The position numbers were made by a program, and so were the translations under genes. Source: Desulfurococcales archaeon (GTDB lineage Archaea > Thermoproteota > Thermoprotei_A > Sulfolobales > Desulfurococcaceae). Taken from it: a stretch of DNA of 22,501 nucleotides. Where the stretch lies: positions 1-22,501 of the forward strand of contig JALWQP010000060.1 in NCBI GenBank assembly GCA_027083045.1, given 5' to 3'. The notes under the pieces were generated by a model. That model did no database searches. It was not told the origin of the DNA and worked only from the letters and a program-made list of their open reading frames with translations. Position 1 is the stretch's first letter. Each line of letters opens with the position of its first letter. Positions 7,912-15,266 of the stretch are shown in pieces.

Positions 7912-9077
7912 CTTAGCTTCTGACCCCCCCTTACAGTATTACATAATTTGTCAAAGACTTTTTCTATCCCACCCGAATTTTTTACGAGATAAGAAGCAAT
8001 GATCGAACCAGCTATTATTGCAGTGGACGCCACGACGAATATAATTCCGTCAGGCCTACCATAAATATATGAGTAATATGCTATCACTAATGCTAGCTCG
8101 CTAACCGTTGATAAATAACTCCCTGTCTCAACTCTTTCTCTTCTGTTTCCTTTTCCGAAGAGTATGCATGAAAGTAGTGTTGAGAAACAATGTATGAACG
8201 CTACAACGGCACCGATGGCCATTCCAATGAGGAGGGTTTCAAAACTAATCGGCAGTAATGCGATGTTCACACCCATGGATAATAGGAAAATTGTTATGAA
8301 AACAGCTCTTACAGGCTTAAACATCTTCATAACGGGCTTGCTGTGCTCAACAGCAGATATTGATAATCCTCCTATAAATGCACCGAGAGCGGGAGTTAGA
8401 TCGAAGTAGTCGGCCACAACACCCATGAATAAACCATAAGATATCATCAGTATTAGGCCACGTTCGTCGTGGGTGACGAGTCTTGAGAGGATATATTTTG
8501 AGAATAAATAACTAGCAATACTTCCCGCAAGGAGGAATAAGAGAGTCTTAACTACGATTGATATTATACCGTCGATGAATCCTTTAATGAAGTTAAGAGA
8601 TATTACTATGATTATATCTTCAACGGCGGCAACCATTAGTACAGTCTTGATAACAGTAGATGACGGATTATGTTCCTCTAACAATTTATATGTGAATACT
8701 GTGCTGGAGAAGGAAGCTATAAGACCTACTACGACTATTTGTGGAACTGGTATTCCGAGCGGATACAGTATTAGTATTGTGAAAGCGTTTGCAAGCAATA
8801 GCTCGACGAGTGATATGTAGAGGGGCTGTCTTATAATATCCTTTATATTCTCAATATGAATCTCAAAGCCGATCTCGAAGAAGAGGAGGATTATACTGAC
8901 CTCGGATAGTATTTCGAACATAGACATTAGTTTTCCAGGAATTGGAAGCATTAAGCCTATTATGAGGCCCGCTAGGAGGTAGCCGATCGCACCTGATAGG
9001 TTTGCCTTTCTAACAAGTAGAGCTAGGAGGAAACCTAGAACGAATAGTAGTGCCAATACTGTGTGGGCTACATCCAA
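7908..9077 (-). CDS. Kef/NapA-type cation:proton antiporter (CPA2, PF00999)
   Basis: Integral membrane protein of 389 aa with about 11-12 hydrophobic helices and only a short C-terminal tail, so it lacks the cytoplasmic TrkA-N domain of full-length KefB/KefC. Family signs are the repeated N-terminal half (GAIGYLLAGLIIGLMLP; ILLFFEIGFEIHIENI), SFSSTVFTYKLLEE in the discontinuous helix, and LTPALGAFIGGLSISA. It exchanges Na+ or K+ for H+; the ion cannot be decided from sequence. The TTG start (9075-9077) has GAGG 8 nt upstream and lies 4 nt after the mpgP stop, so it is translated from the mpgP transcript. This couples it to compatible-solute synthesis. Confidence 0.87.
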   Translation of the reverse strand: MDVAHTVLALLFVLGFLLALLVRKANLSGAIGYLLAGLIIGLMLPIPGKLMSMFEILSEVSIILLFFEIGFEIHIENIKDIIRQPLYISLVELLLANAFTILILYPLGIPVPQIVVVGLIASFSSTVFTYKLLEEHNPSSTVIKTVLMVAAVEDIIIVISLNFIKGFIDGIISIVVKTLLFLLAGSIASYLFSKYILSRLVTHDERGLILMISYGLFMGVVADYFDLTPALGAFIGGLSISAVEHSKPVMKMFKPVRAVFITIFLLSMGVNIALLPISFETLLIGMAIGAVVAFIHCFSTLLSCILFGKGNRRERVETGSYLSTVSELALVIAYYSYIYGRPDGIIFVVASTAIIAGSIIASYLVKNSGGIEKVFDKLCNTVRGGQKLS

Positions 9078-9081
9078 AACA

Positions 9082-9924
9082 TCATCCTCTAATGACTAAG
9101 TCGTAGTTTCCTGTTAGCCTTGCCAATATGTTTCTCCATGCTAGAGAACCCTTGTTTTTCACCACGATCAGATCGTCCCGTCCAATAGCTTTAACCACGT
9201 CAAGATCAACTCCTAATAACACACCTGTATCTGCCACCTTGAGCATTGGAGCATCGTTCATAGCATCGCCTACCGCGATTATGTGGGCATCCCTATAGTC
9301 CTTTATAATATCTCTTAGAAGGAGAAGAGCTTTGCCCTTATCATGGTCCCCATTGATCTGGCTAATCCCGACGCCACCTACCTGGATGTTTAGGCCTCTC
9401 CCCCTTATTTCATCTAGTACTTCATCTATGGTTGCCCTATTTTTCGTCTTAGGGATAAATAAATAGCTGTATTCCCGCTTAAGTGCGAGCACGGCCTCGT
9501 CTTCAGGTAGGCCTGTTAGCTCACTAAATAGTCTTGGTGTGATCTCATCCATCCATATTATGTGGTCTCTGTGCTTCTCTATAATGTCACTTATCATGTT
9601 CTTTATCTCACTTATCGTTCTACCGAGAACACAAGCATAGTAATCCCCGTGATCCCTGCATCTAGTATTATGTTTAATAATATGTAAGCCGGCCTTCTTC
9701 TTCGGGATATAGATCGCAGCACCATTTTCAACTATGAAAACTATATCCTTTAGCCCTAGCCTATCTATATAGAGCAACTGCTCTGCTTTTGTCTTTGAAG
9801 AGCTAAAGATTATTTCTATACCCTGTTCTCTTAGCCTTTGTATCAGGGGAAGTGCTTTATCATACTCGTATGTCTCGGGATCAAGGATGCATCCATCGAG
9901 ATCAGTCATTACAACGAGGCGCAT
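9082..9924 (-). CDS. mpgP: Mannosyl-3-phosphoglycerate phosphatase
   Basis: HAD-IIB phosphatase that dephosphorylates mannosyl-3-phosphoglycerate to the compatible solute mannosylglycerate, the second step after MpgS. Motif I is MTDLDGCILD (Asp8 nucleophile, Asp10), motif II FSSSKTKAEQ, motif III the Lys in HDKGKALLLL, and motif IV VGDAMNDAPML. KTKAEQ after motif II and VENGAAIYIP are typical of MPGP. I place the start at the ATG 9922-9924 because GTGGTG lies 7 nt upstream and the next residues are MRLVVMTDLDG; an in-frame start at 9963 would add 13 poorly conserved residues. The gene is divergent from mpgS (88-nt gap with a dyad) and is followed 4 nt later by the antiporter. Confidence 0.92.
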   Translation of the reverse strand: MRLVVMTDLDGCILDPETYEYDKALPLIQRLREQGIEIIFSSSKTKAEQLLYIDRLGLKDIVFIVENGAAIYIPKKKAGLHIIKHNTRCRDHGDYYACVLGRTISEIKNMISDIIEKHRDHIIWMDEITPRLFSELTGLPEDEAVLALKREYSYLFIPKTKNRATIDEVLDEIRGRGLNIQVGGVGISQINGDHDKGKALLLLRDIIKDYRDAHIIAVGDAMNDAPMLKVADTGVLLGVDLDVVKAIGRDDLIVVKNKGSLAWRNILARLTGNYDLVIRG

Positions 9925-9963
9925 CCCGATACACCACGAAACAGTGTTGATTCTGCAACTCAT

Positions 9964-9971
9964 GTTATATT
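9964..9971. promoter_or_regulatory. Likely TATA element of the mpgS/mpgP divergent promoter
   Basis: The ATATAA/TTATAT-type element sits between the two divergent genes. Transcription about 26 nt away would begin near 9993 for mpgS and near 9941 for mpgP. Both starts leave the visible ribosome binding sites (GGGGTG at 9998-10003; GTGGTG at 9932-9937 on the other strand) inside the leaders. Inferred from geometry. Confidence 0.4.
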
Positions 9972-9978
9972 CCTCTCT

Positions 9979-9994
9979 CTACTAAATATAGTAG
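9979..9994. promoter_or_regulatory. Perfect 6-bp dyad in the mpgS/mpgP promoter region (candidate operator)
   Basis: CTACTA-AATA-TAGTAG is a perfect inverted repeat of 6-nt arms with a 4-nt spacer. It lies downstream of the putative TATA and at or just before the inferred mpgS transcription start, a place where archaeal repressors commonly bind. No regulator gene is nearby. Confidence 0.4.
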
Positions 9995-10012
9995 TCTGGG
10001 GGTGAAGCATTA

Positions 10013-11203
10013 GTGAGACTAGAGATGCCCCGGTATATGGAGCGATTCGGTGCTGTCAAGTTCTTCGATGTTCAGAGGGTGCTTGAGCTGACAGGTGGTA
10101 AGTCGAGTGGGCCATTAGGCGATGTGGCTGGCACTATAAACATTGGTAGGGCAGAGCTCGAAGAGCTTGAGTCAAACATGACGATAATAATACCGGTCAA
10201 AGACGAGAATCCAAAGGTCCTGGAAGGAGTTCTTAGCGGGATTCCGCATGAGGCGTTTGTCATAATTGTTTCTAATAGTCGACGAGAACCCATTGACAGA
10301 TATAGGATTGAGCTTGACACGGTATACCAGTTTTACCGCTTAACGAGGCGGCCTTTTCTCATGATACACCAGAAAGACCTAGCTTTTAGTGATGGATTAG
10401 TCGAGGCAGGTTACCCTTATCTTCTTGATGAATCAGGGAAGATCAGAGATGGAAAGGGGGAAGGCATGGTTTTAGGGCTGCTCTTATCGAAGATCATTGG
10501 GAGGAGATATGTTGGTTTTATAGACTCGGATAACTATATACCAGGTGCAGTCAACGAGTATGTCGACATTTATGCAGCCGGTTTCTACATGGCGCAATCA
10601 CCATACACCATGATCAGAATAAAATGGCCATACAAGACGAAGTTCGTAGGCAGAAGATTCTATTTCAGAAGGAGGGGGCGTGTATCGGAAATTACAAATA
10701 GGTTCATGAACATGTTGATCGCGAGGCTGACAAAGTTCGAGACGGACATCATAAAGACGAGTAACGCCGGAGAACATGCTATGACCATGGAGCTCGTGGA
10801 CAAACTAGCCTATGCGAGCGGCTTCAGTATAGAGCCCTATGAAATAGTCTACATGCTCGAAGAATACACAGGGATAAAGAAGAACGTGGATAAAGATGTC
10901 TTCGAGAAAACAATCGAGATATACCAGATAGAGCCCCGTAATCCCCACATACATGAGGAGAGGGATGAATCTCACATACCAGATATGATCAAGAAGAGTC
11001 TATCAACGATATATCATAGCGTGTTGGCCGATGATACTATCAAGAAAAGGATAATTGAGGAACTGGTGAGAAGAGGAGCTCTAAAGCCCGGAGAGGATCC
11101 GCCCAAGCCACATGTCTTGCCACCAATAAAGGATGTAGATATATCCAAGTTATTCAAGACACTTCAGGAGAATAGCGATACATTGATAATAAGAGAGGAG
11201 TAG
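10013..11203 (+). CDS. mpgS: Mannosyl-3-phosphoglycerate synthase (GT55)
   Basis: GT55 glycosyltransferase (396 aa, the usual family length) that condenses GDP-mannose and 3-phosphoglycerate, the committed step to mannosylglycerate, a thermo- and osmoprotectant. Visible marks are the N-terminal PRYMERFGAVKFFDVQRV, TIIIPVKDENPKVLEGVLSGIP (nucleotide-sugar fold start), GKGEGMVLGLLL (about 147-158), GFIDSDNYIPGAVNEYV with the metal-binding DSD (171-173), and SNAGEHAMTMELV. The start is GTG (10013-10015), with GGGGTG 8 nt upstream. Stand-alone synthase and phosphatase genes, rather than the bifunctional fusion known from some bacteria, are the usual archaeal arrangement. GDP-mannose supply genes are not in the window. 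Confidence 0.95.
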   Translation: MRLEMPRYMERFGAVKFFDVQRVLELTGGKSSGPLGDVAGTINIGRAELEELESNMTIIIPVKDENPKVLEGVLSGIPHEAFVIIVSNSRREPIDRYRIELDTVYQFYRLTRRPFLMIHQKDLAFSDGLVEAGYPYLLDESGKIRDGKGEGMVLGLLLSKIIGRRYVGFIDSDNYIPGAVNEYVDIYAAGFYMAQSPYTMIRIKWPYKTKFVGRRFYFRRRGRVSEITNRFMNMLIARLTKFETDIIKTSNAGEHAMTMELVDKLAYASGFSIEPYEIVYMLEEYTGIKKNVDKDVFEKTIEIYQIEPRNPHIHEERDESHIPDMIKKSLSTIYHSVLADDTIKKRIIEELVRRGALKPGEDPPKPHVLPPIKDVDISKLFKTLQENSDTLIIREE

Positions 11204-11295
11204 ATTTTGATAATACATACATCTATATACAACTATTATCCTTGTAGATATATATGATACGATATTCTATTTCGATATTTACAGCCCATTTATAT

Positions 11296-11385
11296 GCACA
11301 TATATACCCACTCAGTTCCCACCCATAGTAGTATTAACATATAAGTACTCTACCGAAGGATATATATACCCAACAATATAGTATA
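11296..11385 (+). promoter_or_regulatory. gdhA promoter region with two near-identical TATA elements
   Basis: The 217-nt gap before gdhA is very AT-rich and holds no ORF that I trust. The 11-mer atatataccca occurs twice, at 11300-11310 and 11362-11372, 62 nt apart; the second is preceded by a purine-rich GAAGGA resembling a BRE. A start about 26 nt after the second TATA (near 11390) leaves room for the GGTGA ribosome binding site just upstream of the ATG. A further AT element (atatagtatatt, 11376-11387) is a third possibility. Confidence 0.5.
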
Positions 11386-11420
11386 TTCTTAATGTGTAGA
11401 AAACATAGTGGTGATTCCGA

Positions 11421-12698
11421 ATGGAGATCTCACCTATCTTGTATGAAAACGATCCTACTTATCAAATGGCTGTAAAACAGCTACGAGAGGCAGCCAAGCT
11501 TCTTGGTCTTCCTGATGAGGTTGTCGAGGTGCTACGCCACCCAGAGAAGCTCGTCCAAGTCAAGATACCCATAAGGAGAGACAATGGTAAGATCGAAGTC
11601 TATATTGGTTGGAGAAGCCAGCACAATAGTGCCTTAGGCCCCTACAAGGGCGGCATCAGATACCGTGAGGACGTGACTCCTGGAGAAGTAGTAGCTCTCT
11701 CAATGTGGATGACCTGGAAGAACAGCCTTGCAGGAATACCTTACGGTGGTGGTAAGGGAGGAATAAGGGTTAACCCCAAGGAGCTGAGCCAGAGAGAATT
11801 AGAAGAGCTAAGCAGGAAGTACTTTGCAGCAATTGCAAAGGACGTAGGCCCTGATGTTGACATACCCGCTCCTGACGTCTACACCAACCCACAGACCATG
11901 GCTTGGTATTTTGATGAGTACAGCAAGATCGTAGGTTACAATGCCTGGGGTGTAGTAACCGCTAAGCCGGTAGAGTTGGGCGGACTACATGCAAGAATAG
12001 TATCAACTGGCTACGGCACTGCCCTAACAGCTAGAGAAGCTGCTAAGCGCTGGATCGGTGGAGTGGAGGGCAAGACCGTAGCGATCCAGGGATTCGGAAA
12101 CGTAGGCCAGTACGCAGCCCTTTACCTCAAGCAGTGGGGTGCCAAGATAGTAGCAGTTAGTGATAGAAGCGGAGCAATTTATGACCCCAACGGAATCGAT
12201 GTCGAGGAGGCAATAAAGGTAAAGAACGAGACGAGAAAGGTAACCAACTATAAGAAGGGAGACGTCAAGATAATCAGCAACGAAGAACTCCTAGAGCTAG
12301 ATGTAGACATACTGATCCCCGCCGCGACAGAGAACGTGATAACCATCAAGAACGCTGACAGGATAAAGGCAAAGGTTATCAGCGAGGGTGCGAATGGCCC
12401 GACAACCCCCGAGGCAGAGGAGATACTCCACAAGAAAGGTGTAATCATAGTGCCTGATATCCTCGCCAATGCTGGCGGCGTAACAATGAGCTGGATCGAG
12501 TGGAGCCACAACCGCATGGGCTGCTGGCTAACAGATGAGGAAGCACTCGAGAGACTAGACAGAATAATGACCAAGAACTTCAACAGAGTATTCGACGAAT
12601 GGCAGAAGAAGTACAGCGATTACCCAATGAGAGCTGCTGCCTATGCGATCGCGGTGGACCGTGTAGTAAGAGCAATGAAGCTCAGGGGCTGGATCTAA
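11421..12698 (+). CDS. gdhA: Glutamate dehydrogenase, hexameric NAD(P)-dependent
   Basis: Glu/Leu/Phe/Val dehydrogenase family, 425 aa, the usual length for archaeal GDH. It catalyses reversible oxidative deamination of glutamate to 2-oxoglutarate and ammonia, linking amino-acid catabolism and nitrogen assimilation. The substrate pocket is GPYKGGIRY (Lys76) and MTWKNSLAGIPYGGGKGGI (Lys100 and catalytic Lys112). The Rossmann fold GFGNVG (226-231) is followed by AVSDRSG with Asp250 at the end of the second strand, a position that influences NAD versus NADP choice; the cofactor is not settled here. The ATG at 11421 has GGTGA 6 nt upstream and an elaborate promoter, as expected for an abundant enzyme. 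Overlaps the convergent UPF0248 gene by 4 nt. Confidence 0.96.
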   Translation: MEISPILYENDPTYQMAVKQLREAAKLLGLPDEVVEVLRHPEKLVQVKIPIRRDNGKIEVYIGWRSQHNSALGPYKGGIRYREDVTPGEVVALSMWMTWKNSLAGIPYGGGKGGIRVNPKELSQRELEELSRKYFAAIAKDVGPDVDIPAPDVYTNPQTMAWYFDEYSKIVGYNAWGVVTAKPVELGGLHARIVSTGYGTALTAREAAKRWIGGVEGKTVAIQGFGNVGQYAALYLKQWGAKIVAVSDRSGAIYDPNGIDVEEAIKVKNETRKVTNYKKGDVKIISNEELLELDVDILIPAATENVITIKNADRIKAKVISEGANGPTTPEAEEILHKKGVIIVPDILANAGGVTMSWIEWSHNRMGCWLTDEEALERLDRIMTKNFNRVFDEWQKKYSDYPMRAAAYAIAVDRVVRAMKLRGWI

Positions 12699-12964
12699 AG
12701 GGCCTGTTTTTTCTCCCCTGACCTCCTACTATAAACTATTGTCCCGTCCTTTCTTCTTATCTCGATGACTCTATGAAAAGGAATCATTTCTTCGCCTACG
12801 TATAGATAGCCCCGCCTAAGATCATCTATGAACCTGCCTGGAATAGGTCTTAAGACGACCCCCTCATTGGTTCGATGCTTGATAAACACTATGTATTCTT
12901 CTTTCTCACCGGAGAAAACAACTTTTCTGAGCCACTCCTCTATTTCTCCTCGTTTCCTACCCAA
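12695..12964 (-). CDS. UPF0248 / DUF504 (MJ1316-type) small protein
   Basis: 89-residue basic protein matching the UPF0248 (PF04457, DUF504) family: an N-terminal helix (EIEEWLRKVVF), VFIKHRTNEGVVLRPIPGRFI and the characteristic IPFHRVIEIRRKDGTIVYSRR. The family is a one-domain module predicted to recognise RNA cyclic-phosphate ends because it occurs fused to or next to RNA-repair enzymes; its molecular role is not established. The only usable start is TTG at 12964, close behind an in-frame stop, and no clear ribosome binding site precedes it, so a leaderless message is possible. The stop overlaps the gdhA stop by 4 nt. No RNA-repair gene is adjacent in this window. Confidence 0.8.
   Translation of the reverse strand: MGRKRGEIEEWLRKVVFSGEKEEYIVFIKHRTNEGVVLRPIPGRFIDDLRRGYLYVGEEMIPFHRVIEIRRKDGTIVYSRRSGEKKQAL
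12707..12712 (+). terminator. T-tract after gdhA (possible terminator)
   Basis: A run of six T follows the gdhA stop by 8 nt, a typical crenarchaeal oligo-T termination signal. It lies inside the dyad CAGGGG (12683-12688) / CCCCTG (12715-12720). It is also inside the coding end of the opposite gene, so base composition there is constrained and the call is tentative. Confidence 0.35.
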
Positions 12965-13053
12965 GGGTGATCAGCCATAAATCTTTTCTCATACATAGTT
13001 TTTATGCTGACGAGTCAATAATTAATAGATAGCATATTAATGAGTGATGAAAT

Positions 13054-13317
13054 ATGGGTTATAGTAGGCTTGCTGGTCTTCTATTGATATGTCTGGCAAC
13101 GGTCTTCGCGATCATTTATACTTGGTTGGTCTTCGGAGCAGGAGAAACAATATCGATCATCGTTATAAAATTAACGGTATACTTCAGTATGCTCATATTA
13201 TTTGGAATAATAGGTTACATAGGTTATGTACTAGCGACTACGCCATCCCTTCCCCCAGAAGAAGTCGAGAAAATGATAAGGGAACTGGAGAAGGAGGAGG
13301 TAGGAGAGCAAAAATAA
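13054..13317 (+). CDS. Small two-helix membrane protein, unknown function
   Basis: 87-residue protein with two transmembrane helices, about residues 5-27 and 33-61, and an acidic cytoplasmic-looking tail (PPEEVEKMIRELEKEE) that would form an amphipathic helix. I do not recognise a named family. It is supported as a gene by the hydrophobic/charged layout, a GTGAT ribosome binding site (13044-13048) 5 nt before the ATG, and a place between two well-defined neighbours. It ends 15 nt before the convergent prenyl synthase. The pattern suggests a small membrane regulator or subunit, but this is only a guess. Confidence 0.65.
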   Translation: MGYSRLAGLLLICLATVFAIIYTWLVFGAGETISIIVIKLTVYFSMLILFGIIGYIGYVLATTPSLPPEEVEKMIRELEKEEVGEQK

Positions 13318-13332
13318 TCAGGTTTCCGCAAT

Positions 13333-14427
13333 CTATTTCTTTCGTTTAACTATTAGCTCCAAGAGCCATTCAAGCACTTCCCTAGCCTCTGAACTTATAC
13401 ACTCACATTTATCAAGCACGGCCTTAGCTTCTCTTGTCAATCGATGCATGTATTCCACACTATAATCAAGACTACCAGTCTTCCTCACGATTTCTTGGAC
13501 CCTTAAAATATCATTTTCACTTATCTCTTCAGGCTTCTTTTTATCGTATACTAGTCTCAGAAACTCTTTATCCTCTTCACTACCCCATTCGTAGGCCTTG
13601 ACAACAAGTAGTGTTTTCTTTTTCTCTCTAACATCACTTCCAACAGGCTTACCTGTAATTTTTGGATCACCATATAGGCCTAAGATATCATCTTGTATCT
13701 GGAAAGCTACGCCCGCAGGGTAGGCGTAGGCAGTAAAGGCTTCGAACAGCCTATGGTTTTTAGACCCAGCTGCAATTGCCCCCAAGTATAATGGTAGCTC
13801 TATGGTGTAGGACGCCGTCTTGTACTTGTGGATTGTAATCACATCTTTCTCAGTAACCTTATCGAGGGGTAGACCAGCTATTAGAACATCCAAGAATTGC
13901 CCATATGATACTAGGCGAAGACCACGCGTGTAGTAATGTATCAGTCTACGTAGATCTTCGCTGGTTACACCCGATTTATAGAAAGAGTAGGTTGCCAAGC
14001 TCTCCAAGTAATCTCCTCCGAGAATAGCCTGACTTAAACCATAGTGTTTGCAATCAGTCAGCAAGGACTTATCTCTACAGCTCCGCTCAAACATAACGTG
14101 TACTGTGGGCCCGCCTCTCCTTATGGTGTCTCTGTCCATTATGTCATCGTGGGCCAAGAAGTAGCTCTGCATAAACTCTATAGCGGCCATGATGTACCGT
14201 ATCGTGTCAAGGTTTCCGCTACCCCACTTCTCCGCCCAATATCCTATCAGTACAAGGAATGCTCTTAGCCTCTTTCCACCACGCAATGTGTAATCGCTGA
14301 TATAGTCTATCAGTTCCGATGCATAAGCCGTTACACTGCTTGCCTCGCGTAGAACCTCGTCAAGCACTTCTCTCAGTGTGTTATTTGTTATATTTCTGGC
14401 TGTTTCAAGCAGGTTCTTGGGATCCAC
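13333..14427 (-). CDS. Short-chain polyprenyl diphosphate synthase (GGPP/FPP synthase)
   Basis: Trans-isoprenyl diphosphate synthase that elongates DMAPP with IPP; in archaea it normally makes geranylgeranyl diphosphate for ether lipids. It has RGGKRLR (substrate binding), the first Asp-rich motif HDDIMDRDTIRRGGPTVH (DDIMD 96-100 counted from the in-frame ATG at 14433), GQFLD, KT and the second Asp-rich motif FQIQDDILGLYGD. Residues -5 and -4 before the first motif are Tyr and Phe; these control product length. At about 364 aa it is longer than many homologues (about 330). I prefer the GTG at 14427, with GGTG 7 nt upstream; the ATG at 14433 is too close to it. The gene lies 48 nt after the cyclo-ligase-like gene on the same strand, so the two may share a transcript. 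Confidence 0.9.
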   Translation of the reverse strand: MDPKNLLETARNITNNTLREVLDEVLREASSVTAYASELIDYISDYTLRGGKRLRAFLVLIGYWAEKWGSGNLDTIRYIMAAIEFMQSYFLAHDDIMDRDTIRRGGPTVHVMFERSCRDKSLLTDCKHYGLSQAILGGDYLESLATYSFYKSGVTSEDLRRLIHYYTRGLRLVSYGQFLDVLIAGLPLDKVTEKDVITIHKYKTASYTIELPLYLGAIAAGSKNHRLFEAFTAYAYPAGVAFQIQDDILGLYGDPKITGKPVGSDVREKKKTLLVVKAYEWGSEEDKEFLRLVYDKKKPEEISENDILRVQEIVRKTGSLDYSVEYMHRLTREAKAVLDKCECISSEAREVLEWLLELIVKRKK

Positions 14428-14475
14428 AACCATGCACCTATCTACTTTCTTAACTATGGTTTCAAAATAAGGATT

Positions 14476-15210
14476 TCATTTCTGAGAAAGTAGTTGTCGC
14501 AGTTCTTTGATAACGGGCAGGTCTTTCCTGCTGCCCAATACGTTCCAGTAAATCCCTTTTGGTTTTGGCGGTCTAGGCTCTATTCTTAATGTCTTAGTCG
14601 GCGTTAAAATTATATCTACTGTCAGGTCATGCTCTTCTCTAGGAACATGATCAACTATCTGGATATCGTGGACTGTTGTAATAACGGGTGTGCTTTCATC
14701 TATGACGTCGAGTTCTCTTAGTATGGCATATTCTATTTCCGCATAACCTCCTCCTTTACCTAGTCTATTTCCTCTTCGATCAACGGCCACGCATCCCGTA
14801 ATTATCATGTCGATAGGAGGTATCTCTGTTAAGCGTAAATGCCTGCCCAGCTTAAAAGCACCCTTAATTGTTGATGCGAACCTGATCATAGATTTTGGGA
14901 TAACGGCTGGTTCGATCACTATAAATCCACGTCTCAAGCGCGGAGTAGCCATTATAACCTTCTTTCCTTCATGAAGAGCGAGTTCTCTGAGAGGCCTCTG
15001 TGGAGAATCGGGATTAACCTTTACAACTAGTGCTCTCCTCCACTCGTTGAGTGATAAAGCCCTTTTAGCAGCCTCTTCCGCACCGACAAAATTAGGTATC
15101 CTGCCATATACAGGTCGTGGGAACCTCGATATATTCCTTCTCTCCATGAGATCCCAAATGAGTCGCCGGAGCCTGGTCTTTTCATCCTTTATATTGTCCA
15201 AGATAATCAC
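14476..15210 (-). CDS. 5-formyltetrahydrofolate cyclo-ligase-like protein (COG0212, archaeal)
   Basis: MTHFS-fold protein, 244 aa. The bacterial and eukaryotic enzymes convert 5-formyl-THF to 5,10-methenyl-THF with ATP. The hallmark GNRLGKGGGYAEIEYAIL (the glycine-rich ATP/folate loop) and TTVHDIQIVDHVPREEHDLTVDIILT match the family's C-terminal half, and the N-terminal RGFIVIEP and MITGCVAVDRRG fit too. Archaeal members diverge from the bacterial enzyme and may act on a different pterin or have another role, so function is family-level only. The start is GTG (15208-15210), with no strong ribosome binding site. It is divergent from hxlA across 56 nt that carry a central TATA-like tctatagt. 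Confidence 0.75.
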   Translation of the reverse strand: MIILDNIKDEKTRLRRLIWDLMERRNISRFPRPVYGRIPNFVGAEEAAKRALSLNEWRRALVVKVNPDSPQRPLRELALHEGKKVIMATPRLRRGFIVIEPAVIPKSMIRFASTIKGAFKLGRHLRLTEIPPIDMIITGCVAVDRRGNRLGKGGGYAEIEYAILRELDVIDESTPVITTVHDIQIVDHVPREEHDLTVDIILTPTKTLRIEPRPPKPKGIYWNVLGSRKDLPVIKELRQLLSQK

Positions 15211-15266
15211 TTCTGGGCGCTTTATTCAAATACACTCTATAGTATTGGATATTCGTGGTGGAATAA

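Noticed and set aside
13044..13050. GTGATGA at 13044-13050, considered as a C box of another C/D sRNA.
   Set aside because: No CTGA box or guide order follows within range, and GTGAT serves as ribosome binding site of the 13054 gene.
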